Part shown: positions 49,040-60,246 of the stretch, piece by piece
Layout of the letters: every line of letters starts with the position of its first letter
Position numbering within the stretch: position 1 is the stretch's first letter
NCBI GenBank assembly: GCA_018524725.1
Contig: JAEUWP010000471.1
Span: 62,001 to 126,000, forward strand
Origin: Podaxis mareebaensis
Taxonomy: Eukaryota; Basidiomycota; Agaricomycetes; Agaricales; Agaricaceae
Direction of reading: 5' to 3'
Length of the DNA stretch: 64,000 nucleotides
Position numbers and translations under genes: made by a program
Notes under the pieces: generated by a model
The model's database searches: none
The model's input: only the letters and a program-made list of their open reading frames with translations
Told to the model about the DNA's origin: nothing

Positions 49040-50500
49040 ATGTTGTGAGTGGTCCCTACTCATCTGGATGCCAATGAAGGCTTCCTTACCGGAAACTCAA
49101 GATTACTGTCATGCTGTGTTAGATGCTATGAGAAGCATACATTCTGATCATGATGATGAATGCTTCTCTGCAACTTGTATTCTTTGCTGTTTGTCACAGT
49201 GTATGGGCCCAAGCATACCCCCTCCCATTCAGATTTTCTTGCATCATGGTGCTTATATGGCAATGAACTGGTGGTCAATCTTATTCAACTTTTTGTGTGA
49301 CACATATGCAAGTTGACTAAATAAAGCACCTTACTTTTCTCACCATTTCCCTATCCTGACATCCAACCTCATATTTTCCAGAGCATCATTGGCTGTTTGG
49401 TCCCACTGTGGTATTAGTTTTACCCCAGTTTGTCTCCAGGCCAGAGAAAAACTGAAGCCCCAGAGACTCCAGGTTTGCACTACAGTGTCAATGTACTGCC
49501 ATTGACCTGGTCATGGGCAAGGGCTCACTTCTAAACTTTCCATTGAAGATAATCCTTCTCATCCAGCTTTGTCATTGGAAATGAATGTCCCTGAGCAGAG
49601 AAGTGTAGCTGTGAGTCACAGTACATGGCTTTTCTGCCCCTAGCAACACAACAGGGTAAATCTTTGATCAGGTTGGTTCTCCAAGGTTATATCAGCCATT
49701 ATTGGCCTTAACCAGTTAGTTATTGATTTACTGTTGGAGAGTCACATCTGATCATGTCTTCCTCATGTATATCAGGGAGCAAATCCATGATCTTATTGCT
49801 GGAAGTCCACATGTCTGAGCCAAGTCACACTTCCTTGTATATTCCATTGTATTTCACAAATGGACAACACACCAGTCCCTTCCCAAGTTCTATAACAATT
49901 TTGCTTCCGTTCTTTCTGCACTTCTGAGGTTCTTGAGGGAATTCTACATCCAAAGATCATGCAAAGAGCACAAAATATGTGGTTACAGAGATGATTTTCT
50001 GTTGAGACTGACACTTTAAGCATTGGGGATATCTACATCTGTGTAGGACACACAGACAATGACTTGTCATATTTGAGTCCCCTTTCAGACTTTAGTTGCT
50101 GTATCAGCAACATCAAATCTCATCCTTCAGTAGGTGGTTCCTGACTGGGGAGGACTGGGCATGACTTGAATTTTGATGAGCAATATCATGCTTTGTTCAA
50201 GCTTCCAGGATGTCAGGTTCCTTTTCTGGCTTAAGATTTTACTGATTAGTTTGACTCCAAGAATTATTGGGGTTCAAACACCTGTACATGTTCACCAGCA
50301 TGCACCATGATCATGGCCAACATCAGGGCAGTACAATTCTTTCAGGTATCAGGCTTCTTGATGGCATACAAGAACAAACAAAGGCAGGGCTGTAGAGGTT
50401 GTAGGCCTATTGTCATTGGTTCATAGCATTCAACATAAAAGAGTCATGGCCCCAATATTGATTCACAGGCTCTTTTGCTGTCCTCATTTCTCTTCACATA

Positions 50501-50920
50501 ATGAATACTCCTCCTACAATTCTTCCTCTGGAAGACCTGCACCAAATCTGGTTTTTGGAAGACAATAGACAAAAGGTTGACATAGAAATCTACAGAGGCA
50601 TGCTTGTCCTTTACTATGGTCACACAAGTGTTGTTCTTGGGCCTCATCACTGGTACATATCACATCTCAACATCATCAAGGATGGGGTTGGGCTGGAACA
50701 TGAACAGGTTGTGGCTATATTGAGAAGGACCCCTTGTGAAGGTGAAGTCTCTGATCCTACAGAGCATTTCCTTGTTGTAGAACACATGATGGACAATAAT
50801 GAGGCAGCAAGAAAAGCTCAGCAACAGGTTACAGCCCAGGAGGAGGTTCAAACTACAGAGGTCTCATTAGTTAATCAGACTGAGTTGGAACTCATCTCAT
50901 CTTTTGAAAAGAAGGGATAG
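50501..50920 (+). CDS. Open frame of 139 codons inside the CpG-depleted block
   Basis: Unrecognised. Starts MNTPPTILPLEDLHQIWFLE, includes YRGMLVLYYGHTSVVLGPHH, and ends in a charged, glutamine-rich part (AARKAQQQVTAQEEVQTTEV) and SSFEKKG. It has no CpG at all, like its surroundings, so even Arg codons are only AGA/AGG. Since such decay normally introduces stops, an open frame of this length may be a fragment of a transposon-encoded protein or chance in a stop-poor stretch. Confidence 0.3.
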   Translation: MNTPPTILPLEDLHQIWFLEDNRQKVDIEIYRGMLVLYYGHTSVVLGPHHWYISHLNIIKDGVGLEHEQVVAILRRTPCEGEVSDPTEHFLVVEHMMDNNEAARKAQQQVTAQEEVQTTEVSLVNQTELELISSFEKKG

Positions 50921-51419
50921 ATGGGACCTCCATCTCCTCTAACCTTCTATGTAGGCATCCAGTGATGCTGAATCACAATTCAATGTGCTGGCTGGTGGTC
51001 CTTGAGTCCAGGTGGCATTAGCTCCAGATTGTCAGAACCTGTCTTGTTGATGTTGGCCCTGCTCATTATTGGGCAATTAAGTGGTGAATCAGCACTTGGG
51101 GAAAAGTGCCACTCAATCTCTGATGGATCCTTGAGGGTTCCTCAGGATTAAGCATGCAGTTATCTTCAGACATTATGAGTTTGTTAGGCATTGACATGGA
51201 GTTCTGAGTGAGGGAAAAAATGGTGAAGTTGACATGGCCATGCAATCTGGAACTCCCATGCTTCCAAAATTGGTTGTACAAGGTAGTATTCTTGTCACCT
51301 TGTGCCTAGTTGTGCCCACTGAGCCCCAATAAGTCTGGGCTACTTGGACACACTCAAATGGCATTCACACCCTCAGTACCTCACTGAACCATGAACTGAA
51401 CTGAACCCAGGTCTAAGGA

Positions 51420-51472
51420 CCTGAACCTGAACTGGACCAACTGAAAGTTTGGTCCAGTTCAGGAGGTTCAGG
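51420..51472. repeat. Hairpin with TGAAC repeats
   Basis: The left arm 51420-51440 and right arm 51449-51472 are complementary over about 21 bp with a three-base bulge; the loop is about eight bases. The arm consists of CCTGAACCTGAACTGGACC. Several more TGAAC units lie just upstream (51383-51410). This is a structured part of the decayed element. Confidence 0.6.
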
Positions 51473-51520
51473 TTCAAGCCAAAGTTTTGAAGCTGAACTT
51501 CAGCACCCTTATACCCCACC

Positions 51521-51802
51521 CACACTTATTGCACCAAATGCCTCAAGTGCCCCCACTGCAGTGGTCCTCATTGAATTGAGTGCCATCTCCTATTCACTGG
51601 ATGCTGCAAGGGCAATCACAATGCTGGCATCCCTGCCACTCCTAAGGGCACTCCCAGCCCCCACCCTGGCTACTGTCTCAATTGTGGTGAACACACAACA
51701 AACAAGCAGAAATGCTCATTCTGGAACTATCCCTTCAATTGCAATTGGATCTGGCACTGCTACAGGGAGGCAAGGAAGGCAAGATACACAAAATGCAAGT
51801 AG
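51521..51802 (+). pseudogene. Zinc-knuckle (CCHC-like) remnant of a retroelement
   Basis: Frame starting at 51521 reads HTYCTKCLKCPHCSGPH, a stop, then after further sequence GYCLNCGEHTTNKQKCSFWN and REARKARYTKCK to a stop at 51800-51802. The CLNCGEHTTNKQKC stretch resembles the CCHC knuckle of gag-like proteins of fungal retroelements, with residues altered in the way expected when CG in Arg codons is lost. The first cysteine-rich part (CxxCxxCxxC) may be part of the same domain. A poly-A run some 190 bp downstream would fit the 3' end of a non-LTR element. Described only as a broken remnant. Confidence 0.5.
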
Positions 51803-52541
51803 GGGTCTCATTCTCTTAGTCTCAAGCAATTTTCAGACTGCACATCTATTTTCTGGGTAGTACCTATGTTGATTTGATTTGATTTGGTCATATATACCTG
51901 TCTGTAGGTATCATGTGTTGTGTAGGTGTTCCTGTGCCTTAGATAGGCATGGGCATGGACTGCTATCAGGCATTGCATAATAAATTGTTGAACCAAAAAA
52001 AAGACACAGGCTTCAGTAATAAGGTCAAGGAGTACATTTTCTTACTGTTGTGCTTGTGTAATTCCCATACAGTTGGCTCAATATATTGGAGGGTGGGAGT
52101 TTTTTTTTAAAAAAAAATCCAGCAATTTATTATGGGAAGGCAGAAGTGTTCCAGTCCAGGTATGGTTACTAGGTCAAGTGTTTCTGGGTCTCTGAGGGCT
52201 TTCAGCAAGTCGAAGAGTTCGGATCCTGTTCTATTCTCGAATGGCTTGTCCTAGTGTAGTACTAGGAACCTTGGTGCAAATGTTGTCAAGTTCTGGTTGG
52301 TGTTCCTATGATCTAGTCTTGTTCCATTTCTTTTGCCAAATCCCATGTTCAACGAAGATCGCAGGAGCCCGAGCTCCAAGACCAACGGCACTGTAAACCG
52401 TCGATCATGTTATTGATGATACCACTACACCGATATGTAACTTGTTCCAGAACTGCGTGGATAAACGGACGAATGAATAACATCTCAAGCTTCCTAGCAT
52501 AAAGTCCTAAAGTCCATCCACAAAACCCCAATGTCTGTGAC

Positions 52542-55500
52542 CTAAGGTGTCCTTGAATTAGCACCCTCTTCAACCTGCACAACTATCTCTTCAAGCCCCT
52601 CGACCCTTTCCTTCAACACATCTCTCACCCTCTCTACAACTCTATCAATCTTGGTATAGGTCGTTCGAACACTCGAGTGTGGACCTGAGGGGTCGTATGA
52701 TGCTGCCGAGGGCGCCAGTTGTATGTGTATTGAACCGATGAGCGTTGACGAGTCTTTTGGCCAGAAACGCGGGTTAGTGTACGACTGAAGACCCGGAATA
52801 TTCGAAAGCTATGTAAAAGTTGCGGGGTGAGAAACGCAAGATAGGAGTAACGGGGGTCGCTGACGTGCCTCGGACAAAGCCTCTTGAATCTTGATATCTC
52901 GATCTCCAACATCCAAGCACAAAATCTTTCCAGTATCGAGAACGAGGGGAATGACACTAGCAGCGATCAACACTGCAATGAACAACGACGCTATGGGATC
53001 GAACCCAGTCCAGCCATAGAACTGAATAAGCAGCGTCGAGATAATGACTCCGACAGATCCTAGTGTGTCCTATAAACACCCCGTCAACGTCAGTCAATGA
53101 TTTGAACAACGCAGGGAAAAACTCACGGCCATGACGTGCAAAAACACACCCCGCATATTGTGGCTATGTCCTTCATGTCCATGACTATGCCCATGCTCGT
53201 GATGGTGCTTCTCCAAATGCTCATCATGCACGAAATTATAGGTCGGCGTTAACGGCGTCTGCAAACCATCCAAGTCACCATGCCCAGGGAAAGTATGGAT
53301 TTGCAATGAGGGCGCTCGTGAATGCCCTGGGTTATGCTTTTGCAAATGGAGCTGAGCGGCTGAGGCGGGAGGGGAGAGGAACTTTGGTGCGAGTGAGAGT
53401 GAACGTTGGTGCGTTGGTCTAGTCCCATTTGCGGTCGGGGACGTTGGCGAGAGGGAGATAGTGCGCGGGTGTAAGGGCGCTTGTGAGTGAGAACGCGAAT
53501 GGGTGTGGGTGGGTGAGGTTGCTGGAGAGAATGAGACACTTCGTGGGTTGGTAGTGTTTGCATGCGGTTGTGAGTGCGCAGAATGTGGGTCTGAGTGAGA
53601 GTGAGAGTGCTCAGACTCGCAGTGGGTGTGATCCGAGTGAGAGTGGGAATGGTCTGAAGGGGGTTGAGAATGGGAGTGTCCGTGGCCGTGCTCGTGGTCA
53701 TGGTTATGCGACTCGCCACTCCGAGGGAATTCAATATGGGAGTGAGATGCTGATACGGGTGGAGAATTTGCATGAGAACCAGAGTCTGCATGCGAGTGCG
53801 AGTGTGAATGCGAAAGAGAGTGAGATGACTCATGAGCTGGGCTTAATGCTGGAGGGGCTGGGGCATGCGAGTGTGAGTGCCCATGTTCATGGCTATGGCC
53901 ATGACCATGCGAGTGCGAATGACCCTAAATTGATCTATTAGATTTTGACTGGTTTGTTGGAAGGACGCGGACGTACATGATGGTGGTGTCCCCCCATCGC
54001 AAACATACCAAACAGGTTGACTCCCAAACCAACCGTACTGACCAGCAAGAGTTGGCTTGTGTTCATTTCAGGAGGTTCTAATCTAAAAGTGAGAGTTTGA
54101 TTGACATCCCGAACGGAAGATCTCAAGTTACTTACATCCGCTGGATGGCTTCAAACACGATGAATATTGAAATCAGGATCAAAAAAATCCCGTTCGCGAA
54201 TCCCGATAACGTCTCGATACGCCCATACCTACAAAGACATTGATGTTAGCGAACCATGCAACATAAAGATTCCTCCTCACTAACCCGTACGTGAACCGTT
54301 CATTAGGCTCCCAGGTTGCCATAACGGACGCAAATAAGCCCACCCCGATGGCCATACAATCGAACGCCATATGAATAGCTAGATTCAAAATTCAATTAAC
54401 TTCTAGTCAGCGCTGCTACTAGTCTCGAGCTTGCAGAAACACAGAACGCACCATCTGAAATAAGTCCGAGACTGTTCGTCCAAACTCCATACAACATCTG
54501 CACGAGCATGTAACATAGATTGAGCAACAAGAAATAGAAAATCTTCCGTGACTCCGGGTTGGAGAGGATCGTTTTCATGTAGAGTTTGATTAACCTCGAC
54601 GTTGGTGTACGGGGACGGGATGTGAGTGCATCCATACTCTCCGGGTACATTCCTATATTTAACCCGTGCACCGTTATTACCGCAAAGAGGGGACGGAAAT
54701 ACTGTATACGTACCGACATATAGGAGTCCGGCAGTAACAAGATCGGACCACTTCGGGAACTGATTGAACGCCAGGGGACCAAAGACGGCAGATGTCACCA
54801 GCACAGTGGGAAACGACAATGCAAAGTGGCCAGGCGAGTTCATTTGATGACTTAACGACCTAGCCGCGAGGGGTGTGTAGAAGAGCAGTGTGTATGCAAT
54901 CAGGGGGATGATAGCAAGTGAAGTGAGCGGGAGGATAGGAGTCGGGGGGAACCGAAGCTGTAATAATCACATTAGATTGAATACTAGTGTGGGGCTGGAA
55001 GCGAGCAGAACGCACGATGACGGTTTTGAAGGCATAGAAGGGCAAGGCAACGATCGAAGCCGTAAAGACCGTGGCAGCCATCGTAAACGTCTCACCCAAT
55101 GAAGGTGCGACAACGCTAAGCGTGTGGTCTAACGCCGACGTTGCAAGCCCGTGCAGGAAGAGTGCACCGTATCCGGGTATAAACCGCCACGCCGTAGCTG
55201 GGGAAAACTGGGTGTCGAAGAGCAGAGATAAGGCTACTGCAGATGCTACTGCGAGTATTTTTTGTGCCTGTGCAAAGGAGGGATGTGAGTTGACGAATTA
55301 GGAGTAGAGCATATATTTAGCTTACAGAGGAAGAAGAGATGAATGTTGCAACCCATAGTTTCGCAAAGTATGCAAACATAAGTGTTCTACACAACCACCT
55401 TAGTTCTCGTGACTGGTATAACGAACGACGTAACCCACTGGAGGGACGATAGTCGGTACAACGCAGTGAACAGACATGACTGCTGTACGAATAGCAACAC

Positions 55501-55933
55501 ACCCGCCATGGCCAGTGCCGACCACTACAATTCCACCATCACGCATCAACCATGGAAATCACGAATGAGCATGTATCGATGATACGCACTTCAATGTTCT
55601 TCCTCTTCGCAACCTGCTGCGTCGTGACCTCCCACACAAGCACGCCCAACCCCCCGCACGCCAACACCCGCATTACGACCCAAAACACACCCACATCGAA
55701 GTCCAATAACCACTCCTTGGCAGACTGAAGAGCAAGCACGAAGAGAACATCCGCAGCGACAAGCTTGGGTATCTGTTTGCTTGGTATTCTGAAAGAGCCA
55801 TTAATACAATGAAAATATTAAACAGGATTGGGATTCTTCCCAAGGGGTATGAAATGTCAACTTACGACGTGGTGATGACTTTCTTCGGGTTCAAGCTGAT
55901 TTTATTTCGTGTGCGAGCATCTGGCGCAGGCAT
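52542..55933 (-). CDS. MSC2: Zinc transporter, CDF family, Msc2 type
   Basis: Cation diffusion facilitator that loads zinc into the ER/secretory pathway; in yeast Msc2 works with Zrg17. The first exon gives MPAPDARTRNKISLNPKKVI at 55933. An N-terminal set of membrane helices follows (DVGVFWVVMRVLACGGLGVL, MFAYFAKLWVATFISSSS, AVASAVASAVALSLLFDTQF), then the CDF core with both zinc-site motifs: HMAFD after LISDAI (H-x3-D) and HVMAD (H-x3-D) after GVFL. Between them is a very long histidine-rich cytosolic loop (about 53150-53990) with dozens of HSH/HGH units. The C-terminal cytosolic domain includes VLDTGKILCLDVGDRDIKIQ and ends VEEGANSRTP at 52542. Around 900 residues, more than ten exons. N-terminal extra helices favour Msc2 over vacuolar Zrc1. 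Confidence 0.9.
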
Positions 55934-56246
55934 GCTCGTGGGGGGAAAGGAGGGAGATGTTAGCGAGAGAAAAGGGCGTAAATTGGAGGAATGGACGGTT
56001 ATCACGGACACGTCTCAACCCAAGCCTGGTCACATTAGCCTATTTTATGAAATAACTAGGACAAATAAGGATATACCCAATAATGTACACATACATCACG
56101 CACAGGGACACAGGTGTCAGGAATACACAAGGAATGGTATCTGCTGGTCTACTAACAGAAGTCGTATACGGAGAACTAGCAGCAAGAAGCAAAGCAACGC
56201 AAGAAAACTATGCGAACAAATTTTGAGACGAAAATGGAAAAATCAA
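55934..56246. other. Short intergenic stretch between Msc2-like gene and Zn2Cys6 factor
   Basis: 313 bp. Promoter side of the zinc transporter and 3' side of the transcription factor. No feature recognised. Confidence 0.4.
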
Positions 56247-59200
56247 TTACTGACGGAACTGTGCCATGAAATTATACCACGGAGCATGCAGATCTGGTGG
56301 TGTTGTCACCTCCGGAGAAGGCATCATCTGCATCTGGGAATTATAGTCATTTCCACCCCCATATCCAAAGAACTCCGGCATGACACCCCCAGCAAGCTGT
56401 TGGATATGATTTCCGGTATACATAGTCTGGGCTGGTGCTTGCTGTGGTGACATCGGCGGCCCTTGAAGGGATACGGAATGTGAATGGTGGTGAGCCATTT
56501 GATGTTGCTGTTGTGCTACAGAGTGGTGATGATGCTGCTGCTGTGCTACAGCATGGTGATGATGTTGCGTCATTCGAGAAGAAACTGGTGATTGGTTCGG
56601 CATTTGTTGTCTGACCATCTGTGGGGTATGGGGTATCTGTTGTTGGAGGGAGATCTGCTGCTGAGGGGACAATGAAGACTGGTGGGGCTGTGGTTGTGGA
56701 GATTGACGCAGTTGCGGCCCAGAGTGCATTTGCTGGACGACGCCATGAACGGATTGATAGGAATACTCCGGGACATCCATTCCATATCCCTGGCTCATAC
56801 TATAGCTCCCCCAAGATTGGACATCTTCAACGGGAGAAGTCTGATATGCAGCCACGGGAGAGATGGCTTCAGTGTGCGTGACGGGCGGTGATGCAGGTTG
56901 CGAGGTCGGGCTTGAGGCGTAGGAAGGAGACTGGGAAGTGCGCTTGGACACCAGACGCGTCATTCCTCCCAGTGCAGATAGCTCAGTAACCTCGCTCTTG
57001 ACCCTTGGACTAGTGGGGTGTATTCGTGTCGCATCGCCGGAGGGAGATCCTTGTGCCTTCTGATTGGACAGAGCGGCCAATCCTTGCTCCCGCAACTTCG
57101 CTAGGATGGGCTATCGATTTTGAGTATCAGAGCCAATCCGCGTGTAAAATGAACGTTACACACCAGAATCTTTTGAGTTCGAGTATTATCAGACACTCGA
57201 CTGAACAGATTATACGCTGATTCGAGGTAGGACAAAGCTGAAGGAGCAAGCTGCATCTGTGCTTTCACCGCGATTGATCCCAAGACGATCTATTCAAGGT
57301 TAGCACGAACATAGAGCCAAGAAAACGTCAAAAATTGCTCACAGAACAGGAAAATACATGAGTAAATAAAAACCACATGCGCTCGGTCAGCCCCGGGTGC
57401 TGCTTAAACAGGCTCTCAATTAAGCCGACGAAAGAACAAGCACTACGGTATGCTGCAAGGACTGATGGGCCATACTTGCTGCCCATGGGGTCACTAGGAT
57501 TGTCTTCAAGTGCTTGAGCAAAAAAACCCCGGTGCATATAGAACAGTGCTAAAATAGATCGCGATCAGCATCAGAAAGAAAAGAATCCAGCACCCGGTAG
57601 TACGCACTAATTTCTCTGATGGCGAATGTGATGTATCGCTGCATCGTCAGCTCAACCGATGGCTGCTCAACTTCCGTGCCAATCTTTGAACCACCAAACC
57701 CAGGGATCTGCAGACTCGGAGGAACATAAAAATTCCTCACTTTCTTGTCGAGCTCTGTGATGGTTTTGTAGGAGGGCGTTTTTGCACCGAAAGCCTGATC
57801 GTGAACGGCGCTCAAACATAATGCCGAGAAGCGATGTTTCCACGCCGCGACTAAAAATGAAATCAGACAGCAGTGATAGGGAGGAGTGTGGGGTACCCAC
57901 AGCTCATTTCCATCTCGCCTTGAGCATTTGTTGTGGTTTCATGTGGAAACTTGCTATCAATATGAGCCGAGGAAAACGAGGGAGGTCGACCATATGTCAA
58001 ACTCTGATGTAAGACGTCAGTAACTGCGCTGATGAAGAAATTTTCACTACGCCCACCTGCCATGAGTCGTATGTCAAGATTTCATAAAATAGTGCCCGGC
58101 GTTTATATGTTTCTTCTGGATTGAGGTTCCACTTGCCGCTATCCCGGTCTTGAAAGCAACTCTGACTTCAGTTGAGTGTCAATAGAGTGTGAGGCAAAAA
58201 TCTCACGTAGGCCGATCTATGATATCGATGAGCATATGTCATTATGATCATGAGACGACATGACTGACGCTCTGCGCCATCTTGACCACAATTCCCATGA
58301 CCACCCATCTTGGGCTTCCCATTTCCGAAAGGAACATGAAGTGGCACATGAGGAGCTTCGAACATCATCAGTGCCTGAACATACGACTAGTAGAGAAGGC
58401 TCACCAAAGCTTGGATACCTGGAATAGACTGTTCTTCAAGGACAGACTCTAGGGTCAGCGATGCGCGTCCGAGTTGGTAGAATTGCATCGATTGCGGTGA
58501 GTGTGGTGGCGCCTCAAGATCCAAAAGACTACCAAGAGCAAGGACCGTAAATAGCACAGCGAGGTTATGGGCGCTAAGGGGTTCGCGTGGAGCAGCGCTC
58601 TGGTCGTACACTGGGCGGAAAACGGTTTCGTAAAAATCGAGTTCGGTGATTGGGGTGTACCTATGAGCAACGGTCAGTTTCAGGTGTAGTGTATGTAACA
58701 CTCGTAAACTTGCATCCAGGCAGCATGGCGGTAATATAGATCGCACAGTCTTCTTGCGATGTCGGCATTTGGCAGGTAACTCATGATAGTATTTCGGAGA
58801 TCCATTGCCGTCTTGATGCCGATGGTATTGAATGGAAACGCGGAGGTTAGCCAAGAAAGGTCCGCGGGTATCATGCTTTCCTGGGCACTTTGAGAATCGT
58901 CGTCGTCGTCTGAACCCTCCTCATTCTATCGGCGAGGGTTATTTTGTTTCTAGAACGACGAATAATGTTCGCACCTGTAACAGGTACTACAAATAATGTC
59001 AGAGTATAGTTGAATGGCAAACACTGCAAAACGAACCCAAGAATTAGCGGTCGTGCCAAAGAACGTGGAGCGGCCATCTTGGGAAATGGAACTTGCAGCA
59101 TTGTTAGTATCTAATAGTCAGCCACGAGGGGGGACGGGCCGTACAGGGAGCCCATGGCGTCGATCGTGTCGTTTTGTTCGGTCTTCTCTTCCTTATTTGT

Positions 59201-59870
59201 TGTTTCGTCCATGCGCTCGCGCTCCAGCGGCCGCTTTATCTGTAATAATTCCTCTGAGAGGAGCGGGTGAGGTCCGTCGAAGGACCGAGAATGAGATTCC
59301 GCGAGGGCATCTTCAAGTTGTCGGACACGGTTGGCCAGCTGGTTGATTTTTTCATGGAGGACTTCTGTATTCGCGAGTACGAAACTATCGTACGTGAATC
59401 GGTGTGGGGTTGAGTTCGGAATCCGTGATCGATGCTCACCGATTTCCTTTACCAGTAGTCAGGGAACCTGTCCGGGAGTGAGCGAATCGATTGTGTGGAG
59501 GTATACAAGAGAATAGGACCTTCGGGGCAAATGGCAGAGCAGCCTTTCTTGACACAATTGCTGGGTGGGGGTAAGAGAGGAAATGGATATATGCGGGGAC
59601 GATGGACGCGCACCTGCAGGGAAAGACACGACTGCACCTAGGGAAGGGGTAAGTGGCAGGACAGAAGAGTACAAAATAGGAGCGCACTTGAGCTTTAGCC
59701 TAGAGACGACGAGCACGGAAAACAAGTGAGACGCGGGCCTGGCAAGTGCTATATCCGGATAAGGCGTACCTCCGGCATTCAGCACATGAAAGGGCGACAC
59801 CCCGGCGCTTGTTACGGTGAACAAGAGAATCGTCTCTGTGGGTATTGGGATGGACAACGAGGGAGGTCAT
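56247..59870 (-). CDS. Zn2Cys6 fungal transcription factor
   Basis: Zinc-cluster DNA-binding regulator with the fungal middle homology domain. Starts MTSLVVHPNTHRDDSLVHRN at 59870. The six-cysteine motif reads CAECRRLKLKCSRVFPCSNC then VKKGCSAIC (spacing C-x2-C-x6-C-x5-C-x2-C-x8-C) and is assembled from exon 1, a 12-nt exon (59688-59699), a 24-nt exon (59614-59637) and a 41-nt exon. A coiled coil follows (LHEKINQLANRVRQLEDALA). The regulatory domain includes TPITELDFYETVFRPVYDQS, LFTVLALGSLLDLEAPPHSP, YQLGRASLTLESVLEEQSIP. The C-terminal third is Gln/His/Pro-rich with repeated HHHHAVAQQQ-type units and ends YNFMAQFRQ at 56247. Target genes are unknown. The neighbouring PDCD2 gene is divergent. 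Confidence 0.92.
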
Positions 59871-60246
59871 GGTGGGAGGAGGAGTGGCCTGTCGGATAGC
59901 AGCAGCACACTCGGAAGTCGTCCGTCCCCGTTCTCTCCTTCTATCGCAAGATTCACAGATACACTTCCTTATCAGGTTCACTCTCTTTGCCTCTGTTTGT
60001 CACTAAATATATTTAAATTTTATCCATCCTCCATTTTCTCTTCACTCCTCCAGGTCAGTACCTTTCCTCTCATCGTCCTTGATGATCTCTAGATGACGAG
60101 TCAGAGCCGTGCTGTCCAGTTTCTGGCCATCCACGTCGTTGACGAGTCCTTTCCTCAACCATTCATGCTTTTCTGATTCCTTCCTTCTCCGTCTTCTTTC
60201 CGTCCTCTAACTCATATAATTCTTCCCTCTAGATCTATCCGCACTC
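59871..60246. promoter_or_regulatory. Divergent promoter, Zn2Cys6 factor and PDCD2/Tsr4
   Basis: 376 bp between divergent start codons. CT-rich sequence (60020-60060 and 60170-60230) lies upstream of the PDCD2 start. No specific site recognised. Confidence 0.5.

Larger units (their letters stand above)
49092..52209. repeat. CpG-depleted block, decayed transposable element
   Basis: By direct reading, the 3.1 kb between the CpG at 49090-49091 and the one at 52210-52211 contains only one CpG (49908-49909). TpG and CpA are abundant, and both flanks return at once to normal CpG use. This is the pattern left by cytosine methylation and deamination of silenced repeats in basidiomycetes. Inside are a zinc-knuckle remnant, an intact 139-codon frame, a long hairpin, an AATAAA-like stretch with a run of eight A (about 51980-52003), and a nine-T/nine-A palindrome at 52100-52117. 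I could not identify LTRs, terminal inverted repeats or a reverse transcriptase. Confidence 0.8.
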
